Shown: one piece after another, positions 1-12,300 of the stretch
Position numbering within the stretch: position 1 is the stretch's first letter
Layout: each line of letters starts with the position of its first letter
Source of the DNA: Amaurobius ferox
Lineage: Eukaryota > Arthropoda > Arachnida > Araneae > Amaurobiidae
NCBI GenBank assembly: GCA_951213105.1
Contig: OX578133.1
Location: 137,931,203 to 137,995,202, forward strand
Length of the DNA stretch: 64,000 nucleotides
Direction: 5' to 3'
Program-made: the position numbers and the translations under genes
The notes under the pieces: generated by a model
The model's input: only the letters and a program-made list of their open reading frames with translations
Told to the model about the DNA's origin: nothing
Database searches by the model: none

Positions 1-206
1 TTTTGGAATTTTAAGGACCTGAAGAATTTCAAGTGAATTAAGTTGTCAAATGAATCGAAGATGCAATAAAAAGGCAAATTTGATATAATATCAGAAAAAT
101 ATCTATATGATTTTCAGCAATTAAACTCAATTTAATGCATAATGAAATAAAAAGTGACAAAATAAATTTGAATCTGCAGGTAAGTCATGTGCTGCTCACA
201 TCAGAT
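1..206 (-). mobile_element. R2 element, 5' part, cut by window start
   Basis: Read on the minus strand, the segment opens at base 206 with TCTGATGTGAGCAGCACATG, the conserved 5' tip of family R2, followed by a degenerate ACTTACCTGCAG subterminal motif. The rest closely matches the 5' part of the R2 copy ending at 61856, so both belong to one subfamily. The 3' part lies outside the window. No coding potential is visible. Assignment to R2 is direct; the Helentron-like classification is inferred from more complete copies. Confidence 0.75.
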
Positions 207-784
207 GCTTAAATTTGAAACGGTATTGAGAATTTTTTTGAGTCTGTAGGGGTCACATTTAGTGGCTAGGAAATGGCAAGGTCAGTAATGTTGTTAAAAT
301 AACCTCGATAACTAACTTTCCTGCCTATAACTAATTTTCTGATTTGATTGCCTATTTACAGAATTAGTAGGCTTATAAATGTTTTTATATAAATTCTTCT
401 ATGTAACAATATTAGATATTTATTCTAACGCATAGTTCGCTCCATTTCTGATGTTACTATTATGTATTTTAATTTCTACTTTAACTCTTATTAAATCTTG
501 GTCGTTTCAAAATAGATGATGGCGAATTCCTAATAATTATTCAGGAGATAAAATAATAAATATTTCGCAGCATACTCTCAGAAATTTCAATTAAAACTCA
601 TAATTTATTCCGGAAATTATAAAGAAAGATGTCGGATCTTTATTTGAATGACTAAATTAAAACCGGAAAGCAATTTCCGTGGGAATAAACTCAAATTTCC
701 CCCGTTTAAAGCTCTTGCTTAACGTATTAATTTTTGCGATTTAGTTTGCAAGTTGTATAGCATTATCGCATTAAATCAACTGTA
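207..784. other. AT-rich DNA, nothing recognised
   Basis: There are no long open frames, terminal repeats, RNA-like boxes or tandem units. It lies between an R2 copy and an R3 copy. Confidence 0.6.
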
Positions 785-1085
785 TATACAGAAATGAATT
801 ATTTACGGCTGACTTTAACTATGCTAAATAAACACATTAAAAATATTCAGGGTTCCTAGAAAAATCCTTAAGCACCCCCCAGAAACTTTTCAAAGAAAGT
901 CCATGAGTATGCACATTAGGTCTATCTACTGCAAAGTAAATAGGCCCGATCGAATAGGAAGGATTTCAGCACTCCTAGCCGACAATTTAAAAAGTGGTAT
1001 AACGAACTTATCAGAATAGTGTGATAGATGAAAAAAGGCAATTACAAAAGTTGTACAGCATTGTCTAATTAGTAGGAATCAATAC
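785..1085 (+). repeat. R3 interspersed repeat
   Basis: About 300 bp ending in a block around TTGTCTAATTAGTAGGAATC. The same block recurs at 18.3, 20.6, 37.0 and 37.7 kb in both orientations. An internal stretch around GCATACTCATGGACTTT and GTGCTTAAGG (minus strand) is shared with the copies at 20.7 and 44.1 kb. I see no terminal repeats, target-site duplication or Pol III boxes, so the class is unknown. Plus is an arbitrary reference orientation. Confidence 0.65.
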
Positions 1086-1094
1086 TACGAACCC

Positions 1095-1098
<4 letters not shown>

Positions 1099-1139
<41 letters not shown>
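1099..1139. repeat. (TA)n microsatellite
   Basis: Uninterrupted alternating TA dinucleotides. Confidence 0.97.
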
Positions 1140-1141
<2 letters not shown>

Positions 1142-3318
1142 AAGGCAATAAATACCCGTCATACTTTATTGGTTGCTTCAATATTAGGTGACAATTGTTT
1201 CGAGGGAGTTTTGACAGATCAATTCAATGTATTTTCTTAACAACCGTTAAGTAAGAGCTATAAGGTAGCAGATCACGAAGCAGTGGAATAAATATATTTG
1301 GAACACCCAAGGCGAGAATTCGTTACGGGTATAACAGGACCCCAACCATAAAACACATCAGCACATTTCAGTAAGGCGGCCTCACCCTAACCCACACAAT
1401 ACGCCACACGAAAGAAGTGAAAAAAAGGGCACAAATTGAAATGAGATTTGAAATGAAAACTAAATTAAAACATGGAAGGCAAAAGCGGAAATGGCATGAT
1501 ACTCCAGGTCGCATTTCGGACGAAGCATGGAAGAAGGGAGAATCGGTTACAATACAAAGTCGTTAAAATAATTGTAAGAAATAACCAAATAAGGTCACAA
1601 ACACAATTTTTACAATTTTCGAAAGATAAAAATTGCACATTAAAAGAGAAAAATTTGAAGACAGGATCTTCAGAACTTAAGGCATGGAGATGAATTTAAA
1701 ATTAAGAACACTGAGAAATGTTGGATAATTGGTCTTTCATTTTCAAAAATTTACATAAAAAACTATTAACTTTTTAAGTTGTACAAGCAATATATTTGAT
1801 TTCAGTTAAAAATAATAGGATCGAAATCTTAAGTTGACATTTGAAGAAGTAGAAATTAATTAAAATGATTCGAATCCTCGGCATTTTGCACAATATTTTG
1901 AAATTAAAAATATGTATAAAAACTATCAACATTTTGAAAAATCGGGATTCTATAATCCACGTGTTATTTCTTTGGCTACAGTTAAAAAAATATCGAGATC
2001 CTAACTTGATTTGTAGCTTATGAGGTCCTGATAGCCTGTTATCATTTTTTTAATTTCCATTATATGATTATTTTCCTGTTGTGTTCCAAATGTTCCCTAA
2101 CCAAAATGATGCCTAACTCTACTCTACCAAAACAAAAATGTGCGCCTTTCCAAGTCGTTTATCATATATTAATTTTTGTTATCCGGTAACACTATTCTTT
2201 AAAACTAATATATCCCCTAACCCTAAAATGCCTTCCTTTCCAAGTCGTTTGTCCTATATTCATATTTAGAATATGGTAACCCTACTCTTCAATGAATTAT
2301 TAGTAATTCTTATTTTTGTTTTATATACGTACTATTACTGAAATACAACTTACTAAAAAATATTTTATGTAACAGAATGTATTGCCAGTTAAAAACAAAA
2401 ATTAAATCTTGCCCTCTTTATTACTAAACTGTGCAACCTAACACCTTAGCATGAACAAGAAGAGCTAAAAAACACTCTCAATATAACCGCCTGATATTTA
2501 ATTTCTTTACGTAATCCATTCACTCAAAATTCCAATAGTTGCTGACTTATATGCTGTCATTCAGACTTTCAAATTTTCTAACACTGGAAATCCTCGAACT
2601 CCTCTTTACGAATGTATTTGTTGCCGCAACTCAATTACTTCTCATATTTCAAACTATTTGTTTCTCTCTCATCTACTGTTCCCCCCACCCCCACCCCCAT
2701 CTCGCCATTGGAACATCGATCATAGAAGATTTAAGACTCGTGGCGCCATCAACAGAACCCGACTTTCACCTCTCTGTCAGCAATAAAGCTATTTTTATCC
2801 GCTTGCATTATAAACTGCTGAGAGCTTAAACATAATATTAATTTCGAATAACAAATGCAGAGAATCATGCATTTGGGTACAGAATGACTTGTGCAAGTCT
2901 TAAAAATAAACACTTCATTAGAGCAGATAAAGGTTGAATAAGGTATATCAACCGGCTCCAAAAACTGAAAAGGGCCTTTTTCATCATGATAAATCAGACA
3001 TGCACCAGTACCAAAGAGGAGAAGAATGCCAACGTCCTTACCCTCGTTGGTACTGATTCCTGACATACAAGGTTTTTTTTTTCCTTTGAAACCGGTTAGT
3101 ACCTTATTCAACCTTTACCTGCTACTAATATAAATGCCCGGCGGGATCTCTGGAGATTTTCCGGTTTGGCCGGGCTTGTTGGATTTAATTTTTTTCTCCT
3201 ATCGGTCATATTTACGATGGGCCGAAGTTGGAAATGCCGACCATGCCCTTTTCCCCTTTTAAGGATCATTCTCTTTCTCCTGAACCAATCTCGGACCTAG
3301 TATCTGGGCCTGCTAATA
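1140..3318. other. AT-rich DNA, no supported gene
   Basis: Several short open frames on both strands (for example near 1472-1693 and 2539-2829) lack any recognisable motif and overlap antisense frames, so I do not call them. A C-rich stretch near 2680-2700 is low complexity. At 3138-3176 a GC-richer segment can fold through CCCGGC and GCCGGG. Two passages near 2150 and 2240 repeat the phrase CCTTTCCAAGTCGTTT, so a local duplication is possible. Confidence 0.5.
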
Positions 3319-3382
3319 TACAGGGTGATTAAAAAAAGATGAGCCAAATTTTAAGAGGTTGTAGTACACAACAAACCAAGCA

Positions 3383-3688
3383 GGTTAAGGGTGCGGTAGC
3401 CAAGTGGTTATCGCGCGGGAATTGCACTCGGTAAGCCCGGGTTCGATTCCCTCCGTTACCAAAACTGCCACCGTGTTCACGCAGAGTACGATCACGTTAA
3501 ACATGTGGGTCCGTAAGTCCTTCCGAGAGCTTGGTGGTAGAAGAAGGAGGGTACGGTCCCTGTGGATACCTTCCCCACTGGGTTCCGGTCTAAATTGGGT
3601 GGCTCTTCCCGGTCGTCCAAATAGTTACCTTACACCTTTCTGGTAGATCGGACGGTCTAGGTCTCAACAACATCAACAACAACAACAC
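3383..3688 (+). mobile_element. tRNA-derived SINE, full length
   Basis: The head is tRNA-like, with an A box TAGCCAAGTGGT and a B box GGTTCGATTCC that both match the Pol III consensus. A body of about 200 bp follows, ending in GGTAGATCGGACGGTCTAGG, then a CAA-repeat tail. A perfect 11-bp target-site duplication CAAACCAAGCA flanks it at 3372-3382 and 3689-3699. The mirror arm of the host transposon carries the same CAAACCAAGCA without an insertion, which confirms both borders. This is the best-preserved SINE in the window. The open frame at 3404-3646 lies wholly inside it and is not a gene. Confidence 0.92.
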
Positions 3689-3819
3689 CAAACCAAGCAT
3701 TTTTCGTCAGTGTTTACTTAGTCGAAAATGAAATATAAAGGCGCCAGCTGGCTCTTAATGGTGAAACCGATGAGATGAGGCGAAAACACAAGAATGACTT
3801 TGTAGTTATAAAATGATAT

Positions 3820-4143
3820 TTAATAAACAATAATATTACAGTAATGGCCCAAAATAACGACCGCCAACCTAAATGCACGTCTCACAGCAGCGATGGAGGG
3901 ATTTGCGAACTCTCTCGAACAGACCAGGTATGTCGCGTACTTCGGCAACAGCGTCTGAAATTCCGGTGACGAGTTCCTTTTCAGATTCAAGAGTAGTGTC
4001 ATAGACGAGACTCTTGAAATATCCCCACAAAAAGAAGATCCATAGATGAAATACATATCGGCTTTTTCCCTATTTGTAAATTCCTCCATCGTCTCAAAAA
4101 TTGGAGCTGCGAATAACTGCTGAAAACTGATAAGGGAGTACAT
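3820..4143 (-). pseudogene. transposon HTH-domain remnant (DUF4817-like)
   Basis: A minus-strand frame of 107 codons contains FTNREKADMYFIYG, then RNSSPEFQTLLPKYATYLV and SREFANPSIAAVRRAF. From memory, the EKADM-F-YG phrase resembles the helix-turn-helix region (DUF4817) found beside arthropod mariner-like transposases. The middle does not fit well, suggesting decay or frameshifts. No catalytic DDE/D domain follows. Its position between TA-flanked inverted repeats fits a transposon origin. The family name is an inference that a profile search would settle. Confidence 0.4.
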
Positions 4144-4529
4144 TCGGTGTTACGAAAATTTACATATGGGTTCTTCTTCTCCAGATGAAATCTGCATACG
4201 TGGTTTTCTTCTTCAACCAGAAAATAACAATCAGAATGACGCCTTTAAGTTTGCGGAGCTGCCGCTTCCCAACGAGTAAGCACCCTGTAACGCCTTTACA
4301 TTTCATTTCAGACCCGGTAAACTATGATGAAAATGCTTGGTTTGGTGTGCATAACCACCACGTAAAGTTTGGCCCAACTCTTTTGAATCACCCTGTATAA
4401 GCTTGCCAAAGACAGGGAAACTAAAATTCCTAAAAATAAAGCTGCAGTTTTTATATACGTTTTATTTTATTAACAATGTATGACCCTTATAGTACAAAAT
4501 AGTCATTTTTATTGACAATCTAACTCTCT

Positions 4530-4765
4530 TAGGTTGTGCCCCGTGGTCTATAATATAAGCGTGCAAAGATTCAGCCTTCTGGGCTAGCGGGGGGCTTCAG
4601 GAGGGTCTAGAAAGTCCTTTCACGAAGCTCCTAATTTCTCCACTAGCGGGAAGATATCGAAAATGCGGCTCTATTAGGTTCTGTCATGGGGAGCAGGACA
4701 ATAAGAGTGCAAAGATTCAGTTTTCTATTTCACTGGGGGACTTCTATATAGGGTCTGAAAAGACA
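4530..4765 (-). repeat. R5 old tandem repeat, two units
   Basis: On the minus strand two units can be read. Each contains GAATCTTTGCAC followed by CTTATA or CTTATT, a phrase near GACCACGGG, and AACCTA-(A/T)AGAG. The same order recurs on the plus strand at 41.7-42.3, 44.8-45.2 and 45.6-45.8 kb. Divergence is high, so this is an ancient repeat. Confidence 0.55.
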
Positions 4766-6300
4766 AAAAGACGCAAGGCAATTGTTATATAGATTATATA
4801 ACGAAGTGTTTATATTGATTCTTTCTCTCAGCAGTCAAAGCAAAAATGTGGCTGACTTGTGCATTGTTCAAACGACTAATAAATTTATACAGCACAGTAT
4901 TATCAGTGGTGTAAATAAAGTAACGCGCAAAGAGTGACTTGAACTTTCGACGTATTAACCTCACCCAATGGCGATTTATCTGTTTTGGGGGGTCCTACGT
5001 CCAACTTTAATCAGAGGCCCCTATGATGTCATAAATTGTATTCAGCGATGATGCCACATAAGTGCATTGACGTCATCAAGGACATGATCAGGGCTCTAGA
5101 TATAAAGGAGCCTTAAGAATGAGGATTAGTGTTTCAAAAAAGTCGGTTTCAAAAGTTTCAAAAATGCTCTTTTCACCTTAAGCTATTATATTTTATTTAT
5201 ATAAATAAGAAAAATGAAGAACACAGAGCTATAGAACGAAAAAAGATTCAATTTTATCCCATACTTTGAACTCATACTGTCAAAAATTTATGAAAAGTGT
5301 AAATGTGTCCGATAGCCGATTTCATTATATCTTGTGATCATCTTTTACACATTACACGTTATTTATAATAGAAAAAATAGCGTTAGATTTAAAGAAGAAA
5401 AAATGGCCCTATGAAGGACTTTTTGTTTTGTGTCTGGCCTTTTCAATGGTGAGAGGTCATCAAAAGAATGATCTTTTAATTTTTAATAAAAAAGCACATT
5501 TACTGCTGTTACATGAAGCTAAATATATGTATTTTACCTATAATAATAAAGGAATATGTCGTCTGTAGCTGAAAATCTAAACGTCGTACTGTGTCATGAA
5601 ATTTGGAACACAGATATTTCAGGACGCGGAACGATACGCCTCGGTGAGTTTTATTTTAATTTAAATTCGTTTCTGAGTCATTTTATGCTTTAGCACAATT
5701 TTGAGCGATTTTCACACAAGCCGGCTCCTTAGTGACCGAAAATATTATTACAAAGTTTCCATTTTAACACCATCCAAAAGAAAAATAAATTATCTTCGAA
5801 CATTCGAACAACACATTTCGAACGGAATTCATACCATTAATAGACGAATTTTCGCGAATTAAATATATATATATATATATACTTTTAACGCGTTTAAAAC
5901 GTCTCTGACTTTTATATTGTGAAATAAAATAATCGACTGACAATCCCATCTTCATAAGTTACCAGATGTTTCTTTGAATATCATACACTGCTCCGAAAAA
6001 TTCTGTTTCTGCTGTATTCTGTTCATTAATTGTAAATTTTAAAAGTAAAACCTCATAAATTTTCAAAAAAACTCTAACAGCGCACGAGACGAGAGATAAA
6101 ACAATTTTTACCCCGTCCTTGAACCATAAACATTGTCTTGAACGCACCTTGCGATGGGGTCAAAAGTTGTCATTTCAGAGCGACGTCATTAGCGAAACTG
6201 ACGTCATCTGCTAAGAGATTTATTTGGACTGCAAGTTGGCACTAGAAACAAAAGTATTATCAGTATTTGCAAGATTTTCCATTTAAAAAACTCGCTGTTT
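4766..6300. other. AT-rich DNA with CRE-like octamers, no gene
   Basis: No coding region is supported. TGACGTCA octamers or near-copies occur at about 5069, 6182 and 6200. They match the CREB/ATF core, but with no gene nearby they carry no regulatory weight. An (AT)n run lies at about 5863-5881. The short minus frames at 5764-5955 and 5959-6147 have no recognisable features. Confidence 0.5.
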
Positions 6301-6385
6301 TAATCAAAGGAGTTTATGTAGCTTAAGTAGGGAATCAAAGGAGCTTATACATAAGGTGTATCAAAAAGGACATATTTAAAACGTA

Positions 6386-7615
6386 CACTGCCTGCCGAAA
6401 AAAAAAGCGCTGTGAGTTGAAACATGCAATCGAGGAGGGACGAAGTGGTGATGCATTTCGAAATTTTACATAATTCTGCGGGCAAGACAACCTTTAAATG
6501 TAACGGGATCAGCGTGCAGCTGACCAGTTCACAGCTATCATGGCTGAATACGTTATACACGGTCGCGGAAAAGATGTTAAGTTTTAAAGGGGCCAAATTC
6601 TTGGCCTGTGTTAATTCCAGACGACGTGCAAGGAGATTGCTGAAATCACTGGCACTGGATTACGAACTGTCCAGCGCATTATTAGATCTTGGAAAAATGG
6701 CGATGGACCATCAACTTTGCGGGAAATGTGGAGTCGAAAAACAGTCCTAAATAATCGTGACAAAAGATCATTAAAAAGCTTAATGAAATCGAATGCAAAA
6801 AATCGACCCTAGAACTCACAACCATGTTCAATAGTTGAAGCAAGACCATTTCCACTCGCACGATGAAACGAGAACATAAAGGACTGGGATTAAACAGCTG
6901 TGTTCCAAACAGAAAACCACTGGTTACTGACAGTAATCGGAAAAAGGACTCCAATTCGCAAAGGAACACAAAAAATGGACTACTGCGCAATGGGAGTAAT
7001 CATATGATCCAGTGAGTCCAGAGTTACTCTCTTCCAACATGATGGACGCATCAGAATTAGAAGGGAACAGCATGAAGCATTGGACCCTTCCTGTACTGTA
7101 CCCACTGTACAGGTCTCAGGAAGAAGTGTTATGATATGGGGTTGCTTCTATTCGGCTGGTCTAGGTGCAGCAACTCTATGCAGCAATAAAATAAAGTCAG
7201 CTGGTTGTCTGAGCATACTGAATGTCCATTTTTATCCATTAATGGTATTTTTCTTACCTGGGGGCAATGGCATATTCCAGGATCACAAAGCCACGATTTA
7301 TCACGCTAAAATTATGAAAGATTAGTTCGAGGAGCACAAGGTTCGCACACTTTAATTGACCACCACAAAGACCTGACCTCAACCCCATTGAAGATATGTG
7401 GGATATACTTGAGAAGCAGATAAGGAGTAATTTCACTCTTCCTTCATCAACCAAGGAACTTGTCAAAATGTTACTGCACAACTGGCCACAAATAAGCGTC
7501 GAGACATTACATGTACTCATAGACACAATGCCATGACGAATGCATGCCTTAATGAGCGCTGAAGGTGGTCCAACGAAATATTAACTTGCACGACTTTTTT
7601 TTTAGCCAGGCAATG
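6386..7615 (+). mobile_element. Tc1-like DNA transposon, inactive
   Basis: The 1230-bp element is bounded by TA (6384-6385, 7616-7617). Its left end is CACTGCCTGCCGAAAAAAAA and its right end, read inward, is CATTGCCTGGCTAAAAAAAA, giving an imperfect inverted repeat of about 30 bp. The interior codes for a broken Tc1-type transposase on the plus strand. Size, TA target and ends all fit Tc1/mariner. Boundaries are supported independently by an unoccupied paralogous site at 7731-7771. It cannot encode active transposase, but its ends might still be mobilised in trans (inference). Confidence 0.9.
6600..7585 (+). pseudogene. Tc1-like transposase pseudogene (DD34E type)
   Basis: The order of conserved blocks is that of a Tc1 transposase, which cuts and pastes its own element. 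A helix-turn-helix block EIAEITGTGLRTVQRIIRSW lies near 6640. Past it, KRSLKSLMKSN and REHKGLGLNS-PNRKPLVT lead into the catalytic region. There the usual W-S-D-E is read as stop-S-S-E near 7006, so the first catalytic aspartate is lost. DPSCTVPTVQVSGRSVMIWG follows near 7081, then FQDHKATIYHA (second Asp) near 7275, and RPDLNPIEDMW (Glu) near 7375. The end EGGPTKY is at about 7560. At least three frame changes and several stops break it. Confidence 0.9.
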
Positions 7616-7915
7616 TATTACGCACAGAGGGTGAAAAGCGTATTTGAAGCTAATCAAAGGAGCTCATTTATGGTATACCAAAAGAACTTATTTAGGGTGT
7701 ATCAAAAGAACTTGTTTAGGGTATTTCAGAAAGGCATATTTAAAGCGTATTACGCCCACACAGAGGGTGAAAAGCGTATTTAAGGTGAGTGAAAGGATAT
7801 GGCTTTTCAAAAGAGCTTATATAGGACGTATCAAAAGAACTTATTTAGGTTGTATCAAAAGGCTTATTTAGAGCGCATTAAAAGAGCTTACACACCCACA
7901 CGAGGGTGATTTAAG

Positions 7916-8840
7916 GCGTAATACGCATCCGTTTTAGGGCGTAGTATTCAATGTGCACAGCGTCCGGACCAAGGCGTATTAAAGACCCGAGCAGCAGTCT
8001 AAGGTGTTATTAGGTGCTTATTTAGTGCGAGCATGTACTCGCGCGTGTTTTGTAATTTGAGTGTGTGCTCGGGCAGCTTGCAACTAAGCCTTTCGAAAAC
8101 CTTACTGCATTCAATTAATCCCTGCTTTAAATTCCGGGCAACGTCGGGTACAATTTCTAGTTTCTTATATAGTTCCCGTGTTTACTCATCTCGTCTCATA
8201 ATAGGGTTCTTCTTTAGTTTAGCTAGTGTGTAATACACTGCGTGGTAAATTTTGTGTACTACATGCTTATGAGCATTTTATAGTTTTCCTGGTTAAAGAT
8301 ATCACTCAAATAAACTCAAATACGCATCTATAAAGTAAAAAGGTATATATTTATAAATTCATATATAAAGAAACATGTTAGTCATTTATTTTCAGAAAGG
8401 ACAAAAAATGACCAAGAATACATGAATAAGTCTAAAATAAAAAGCCTGCAAAACAATCTTCCTCTTTAAAACATATTTACTTATTTCTCATAAAATAACA
8501 CACTCCCCTCCTCCAACGTATTACCAGAATTAATTTAAAAAGAGGGAAAATCGTTCCAAATCCCTTCAAGTTCAACACATGCATTTGACAGAGGCCACAA
8601 CTTTATACTTCTTACATTTCAAACTTTTTGCTCCTTTCTCATCTTTTCAGTTTCATCCTCTCCATCCCCAATCATCGATCATCCCGGCTCCCCGATCTCA
8701 GGCGCCTCTATCCCTCTCATCATTTTCTCTCCATCCTCTTTTTCCGCAACAAGGTATCCTGCAGTAATGAGACTTTCTTTCATTTGGAACGACATGCACT
8801 TAGATCGTTTTTTAATTTATATGATTGGATCGAACATATT
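7916..8840. other. AT-rich DNA bordering Sat1, no gene
   Basis: A C/T-rich patch at 8620-8760 gives two overlapping short frames (8579-8767, 8628-8882) rich in S, P and L. That is low-complexity translation rather than a gene. Nothing else is recognised. Confidence 0.5.
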
Positions 8841-9397
8841 ATACTGCCACTGGTCTCTATGGACGAAATCATGAGTATATAATTAATGTAAAAAACTTAG
8901 CTAAGTTAATCCCACCTGTTACAGAAACAATATTTATTGTTTCCATTTAGTTTGACCTAGTCGCATGGGTAGTTTCGCTGTTATTCAGTTCTTTTCTAGA
9001 GAATTATTAAACTTAATTTTACTATCATTGACCACATGGACGAAATCGTGAATATATAATTAATCTAAAAAAATTAGCTAAGTTGAGCCCACCTATAGAA
9101 ACAATATTTATTATTTTTATTTAATTTTACCTGGTCTCATAAATATTTTCGCTGTTATTTAGTTATTTTCTAGAGCATTATTAAACTTAATTTTACAACC
9201 AATAGTCTCTATGGACGAAATCATCAGTATACAATTAATGTAAAACATTTAGCTAAGTTGAGCCCACCTTTTACAGAAACGAAATGTATTGTTTTCATTT
9301 AGTTTGACCTAGTCGCAGTATTTTCGCTGTTATTTAGTTCTTTTCTAGAGAATTATTAAACTTAATTTTACTATCATTGGTCACTATGGACGAAATC

Positions 9398-12300
9398 GTG
9401 AGTATATAATTAATGTAAAAAACTTAGCTAAGTTGATCCCACCTGTTATAGAAACAATATTTATTGTTTCCATTTAGTTTGACCTAGTCGCATATGTAGT
9501 TTCGCTGTTATTCAGTTCTTTTCTAGAGAATTATTAAACTTAATTTTACTATCATTGATCACTATGGACGAAATCGTGAATATATAATTAAAGTAAAAAA
9601 ATTAGCTAAGTTGAGCCCACCTATAGAAACAATATTTATTATTTTTATTTAATTTTACCTGGTCGCATAAATATTTTCGCTGTTATTTAGTTATTTTCTA
9701 GAGCATTGTTAAACTTAATTTTACAACCAATAGTCTCTATGGACGAAATCATCAGTATACAATTAATGTAAAACATTTAGCTAAGTTGAGCCCACCTTTT
9801 ACAGAAACGAAATGTATTGTTTTCATTTAGTTTGACCTAGTCGCATGGGTATTTTCGCTGTTATTTAGTTCTTTTCGAGAGAATTATTAAACTTAATTTT
9901 ACTATCATTGGTCACTATGGACGAAATCGTGAATATATAATTAAAGTAAAAAAATTAGCTAAGTTGAGCCCACCTATAGAAACAATATTTATTATTTTTA
10001 TTTAATTTTACCTGGTCGCATAAATATTTTCGCTGTTATTTAGTTATTTTCTAGAGCATTATTAAACTTAATTTTACAACCACTAGTCTCTATGGCCGAA
10101 ATCATCAGTATACAATTAATGTAAAACATTTAGCTAAGTTGAGCCCACCTTTTACAGAAACGAAATGTATTGTTTTCATTTAGTTTGACCTAGTCGCAGT
10201 ATTTTCGCTGTTATTTAGTTCTTTTCTAGAGAATTATTAAACTTAATTTTACTATCATTGGTCACTATGGACGAAATCGTGAGTATATAATTAATGTAAA
10301 AAACTTAGCCAAGTTGATCCCACCTGTTATAGAAACAATATTTATTGTTTCCATTTAGTTTGACCTAGTCGCATATGTAGTTTCGCTGTTATTCAGTTCT
10401 TTTCTAGAGAATTATTAAACTTAATTTTACTATCATTGATCACTATGGACGAAATCGTGAATATATAATTAAAGTAAAAAAATTAGCTAAGTTGAGCCCA
10501 CCTATAGAAACAATATTTATTATTTTTATTTAATTTTACCTGGTCGCATAAATATTTTCGCTGTTATTTAGTTATTTTCTAGAGCATTGTTAAACTTAAT
10601 TTTACAACCAATAGTCTCTATGGACGAAATCATCAGTATACAATTAATGTAAAACATTTAGCTAAGTTGAGCCCACCTTTTACAGAAACGAAATGTATTG
10701 TTTTCATTTAGTTTGACCTAGTCGCATGGGTATTTTCGCTGTTATTTAGTTCTTTTCGAGAGAATTATTAAACTTAATTTTACTATCATTGGTCACTATG
10801 GACGAAATCGTGAATATATAATTAAAGTAAAAAAATTAGCTAAGTTGAGCCCACCTATAGAAACAATATTTATTATTTTTATTTAATTTTACCTGGTCGC
10901 ATAAATATTTTCGCTGTTATTTAGTTATTTTCTAGAGCATTATTAAACTTAATTTTACAACCACTAGTCTCTATGGCCGAAATCATCAGTATACAATTAA
11001 TGTAAAACATTTAGCTAAGTTGAGCCCACCTTTTACAGAAACGAAATGTATTGTTTTCATTTAGTTTGACCTAGTCGCAGTATTTTCGCTGTTATTTAGT
11101 TCTTTTCTAGAGAATTATTAAACTTAATTTTACTATCATTGGTCACTATGGACGAAATCGTGAGTATATAATTAATGTAAAAAACTTAGCCAAGTTGATC
11201 CCACCTGTTATAGAAACAATATTTATTGTTTCCATTTAGTTTGACCTAGTCGCATATGTAGTTTCGCTGTTATTCAGTTCTTTTCTAGAGAATTATTAAA
11301 CTTAATTTTACTATCATTGATCACTATGGACGAAATCGTGAATATATAATTAAAGTAAAAAAATTAGCTAAGTTGAGCCCACCTATAGAAACAATATTTA
11401 TTATTTTTATTTAATTTTACCTGGTCGCATAAATATTTTCGCTGTTATTTAGTTATTTTCTAGAGCATTGTTAAACTTAATTTTACAACCAATAGTCTCT
11501 ATGGACGAAATCATCAGTATACAATTAATGTAAAACATTTAGCTAAGTTGAGCCCACCTTTTACAGAAACGAAATGTATTGTTTTCATTTAGTTTGACCT
11601 AGTCGCATGGGTATTTTCGCTGTTATTTAGTTCTTTTCGAGAGAATTATTAAACTTAATTTTACTATCATTGGTCACTATGGACGAAATCGTGAATATAT
11701 AATTAAAGTAAAAAAATTAGCTAAGTTGAGCCCACCTATAGAAACAATATTTATTATTTTTATTTAATTTTACCTGGTCGCATAAATATTTTCGCTGTTA
11801 TTTAGTTATTTTCTAGAGCATTATTAAACTTAATTTTACAACCACTAGTCTCTATGGCCGAAATCATCAGTATACAATTAATGTAAAACATTTAGCTAAG
11901 TTGAGCCCACCTTTTACAGAAACGAAATGTATTGTTTTCATTTAGTTTGACCTAGTCGCAGTATTTTCGCTGTTATTTAGTTCTTTTCTAGAGAATTATT
12001 AAACTTAATTTTACTATCATTGGTCACTATGGACGAAATCGTGAGTATATAATTAATGTAAAAAACTTAGCCAAGTTGATCCCACCTGTTATAGAAACAA
12101 TATTTATTGTTTCCATTTAGTTTGACCTAGTCGCATATGTAGTTTCGCTGTTATTCAGTTCTTTTCTAGAGAATTATTAAACTTAATTTTACTATCATTG
12201 ATCACTATGGACGAAATCGTGAATATATAATTAAAGTAAAAAAATTAGCTAAGTTGAGCCCACCTATAGAAACAATATTTATTATTTTTATTTAATTTTA

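Larger units (their letters stand above)
3321..4395. mobile_element. TA-flanked inverted-repeat DNA transposon with nested SINE
   Basis: The left end reads CAGGGTGATTAAAAAAAGAT. The right end, read inward on the minus strand, is CAGGGTGATTCAAAAGAGTT. Both are flanked by TA (3319-3320 and 4396-4397). The inverted similarity continues well over 100 bp into the element once the SINE at 3383-3688 is removed, because both arms contain CAAACCAAGCA followed by similar sequence. Ends starting CAGGGTG with TA duplication fit the Tc1/mariner superfamily (family knowledge). Without the SINE the element is about 770 bp, too short for an autonomous copy. A decayed coding remnant lies inside on the minus strand. 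Confidence 0.8.
6302..7915. repeat. Decayed tandem repeat interrupted by a Tc1 element
   Basis: Units of about 24 bp with the core TATCAAAAGAACTTATTTAG recur at 6302-6383 and again at 7650-7890. A longer segment, from CATATTTAAAGCG through TATTACGC and AGAGGGTGAAAAGCG, appears intact at 7731-7780. Around the Tc1 insertion the same segment is split between 6371-6385 and 7616-7640. Open frames at 7565-7871 only translate the repeat (YTKR-TYLG-type motifs). Confidence 0.75.

Noticed and set aside
3404..3646. 80-codon open frame
   Set aside because: It lies wholly within a tRNA-derived SINE bounded by a target-site duplication.
5066..6210. TGACGTCA sites as a CREB-regulated promoter
   Set aside because: The octamer is partly expected by chance and also occurs inside R1 elements. 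No gene or promoter lies nearby.
6424..6750. 108-codon frame as an intact gene
   Set aside because: It lies inside the Tc1 element. The recognisable transposase helix-turn-helix is in another frame over the same bases.
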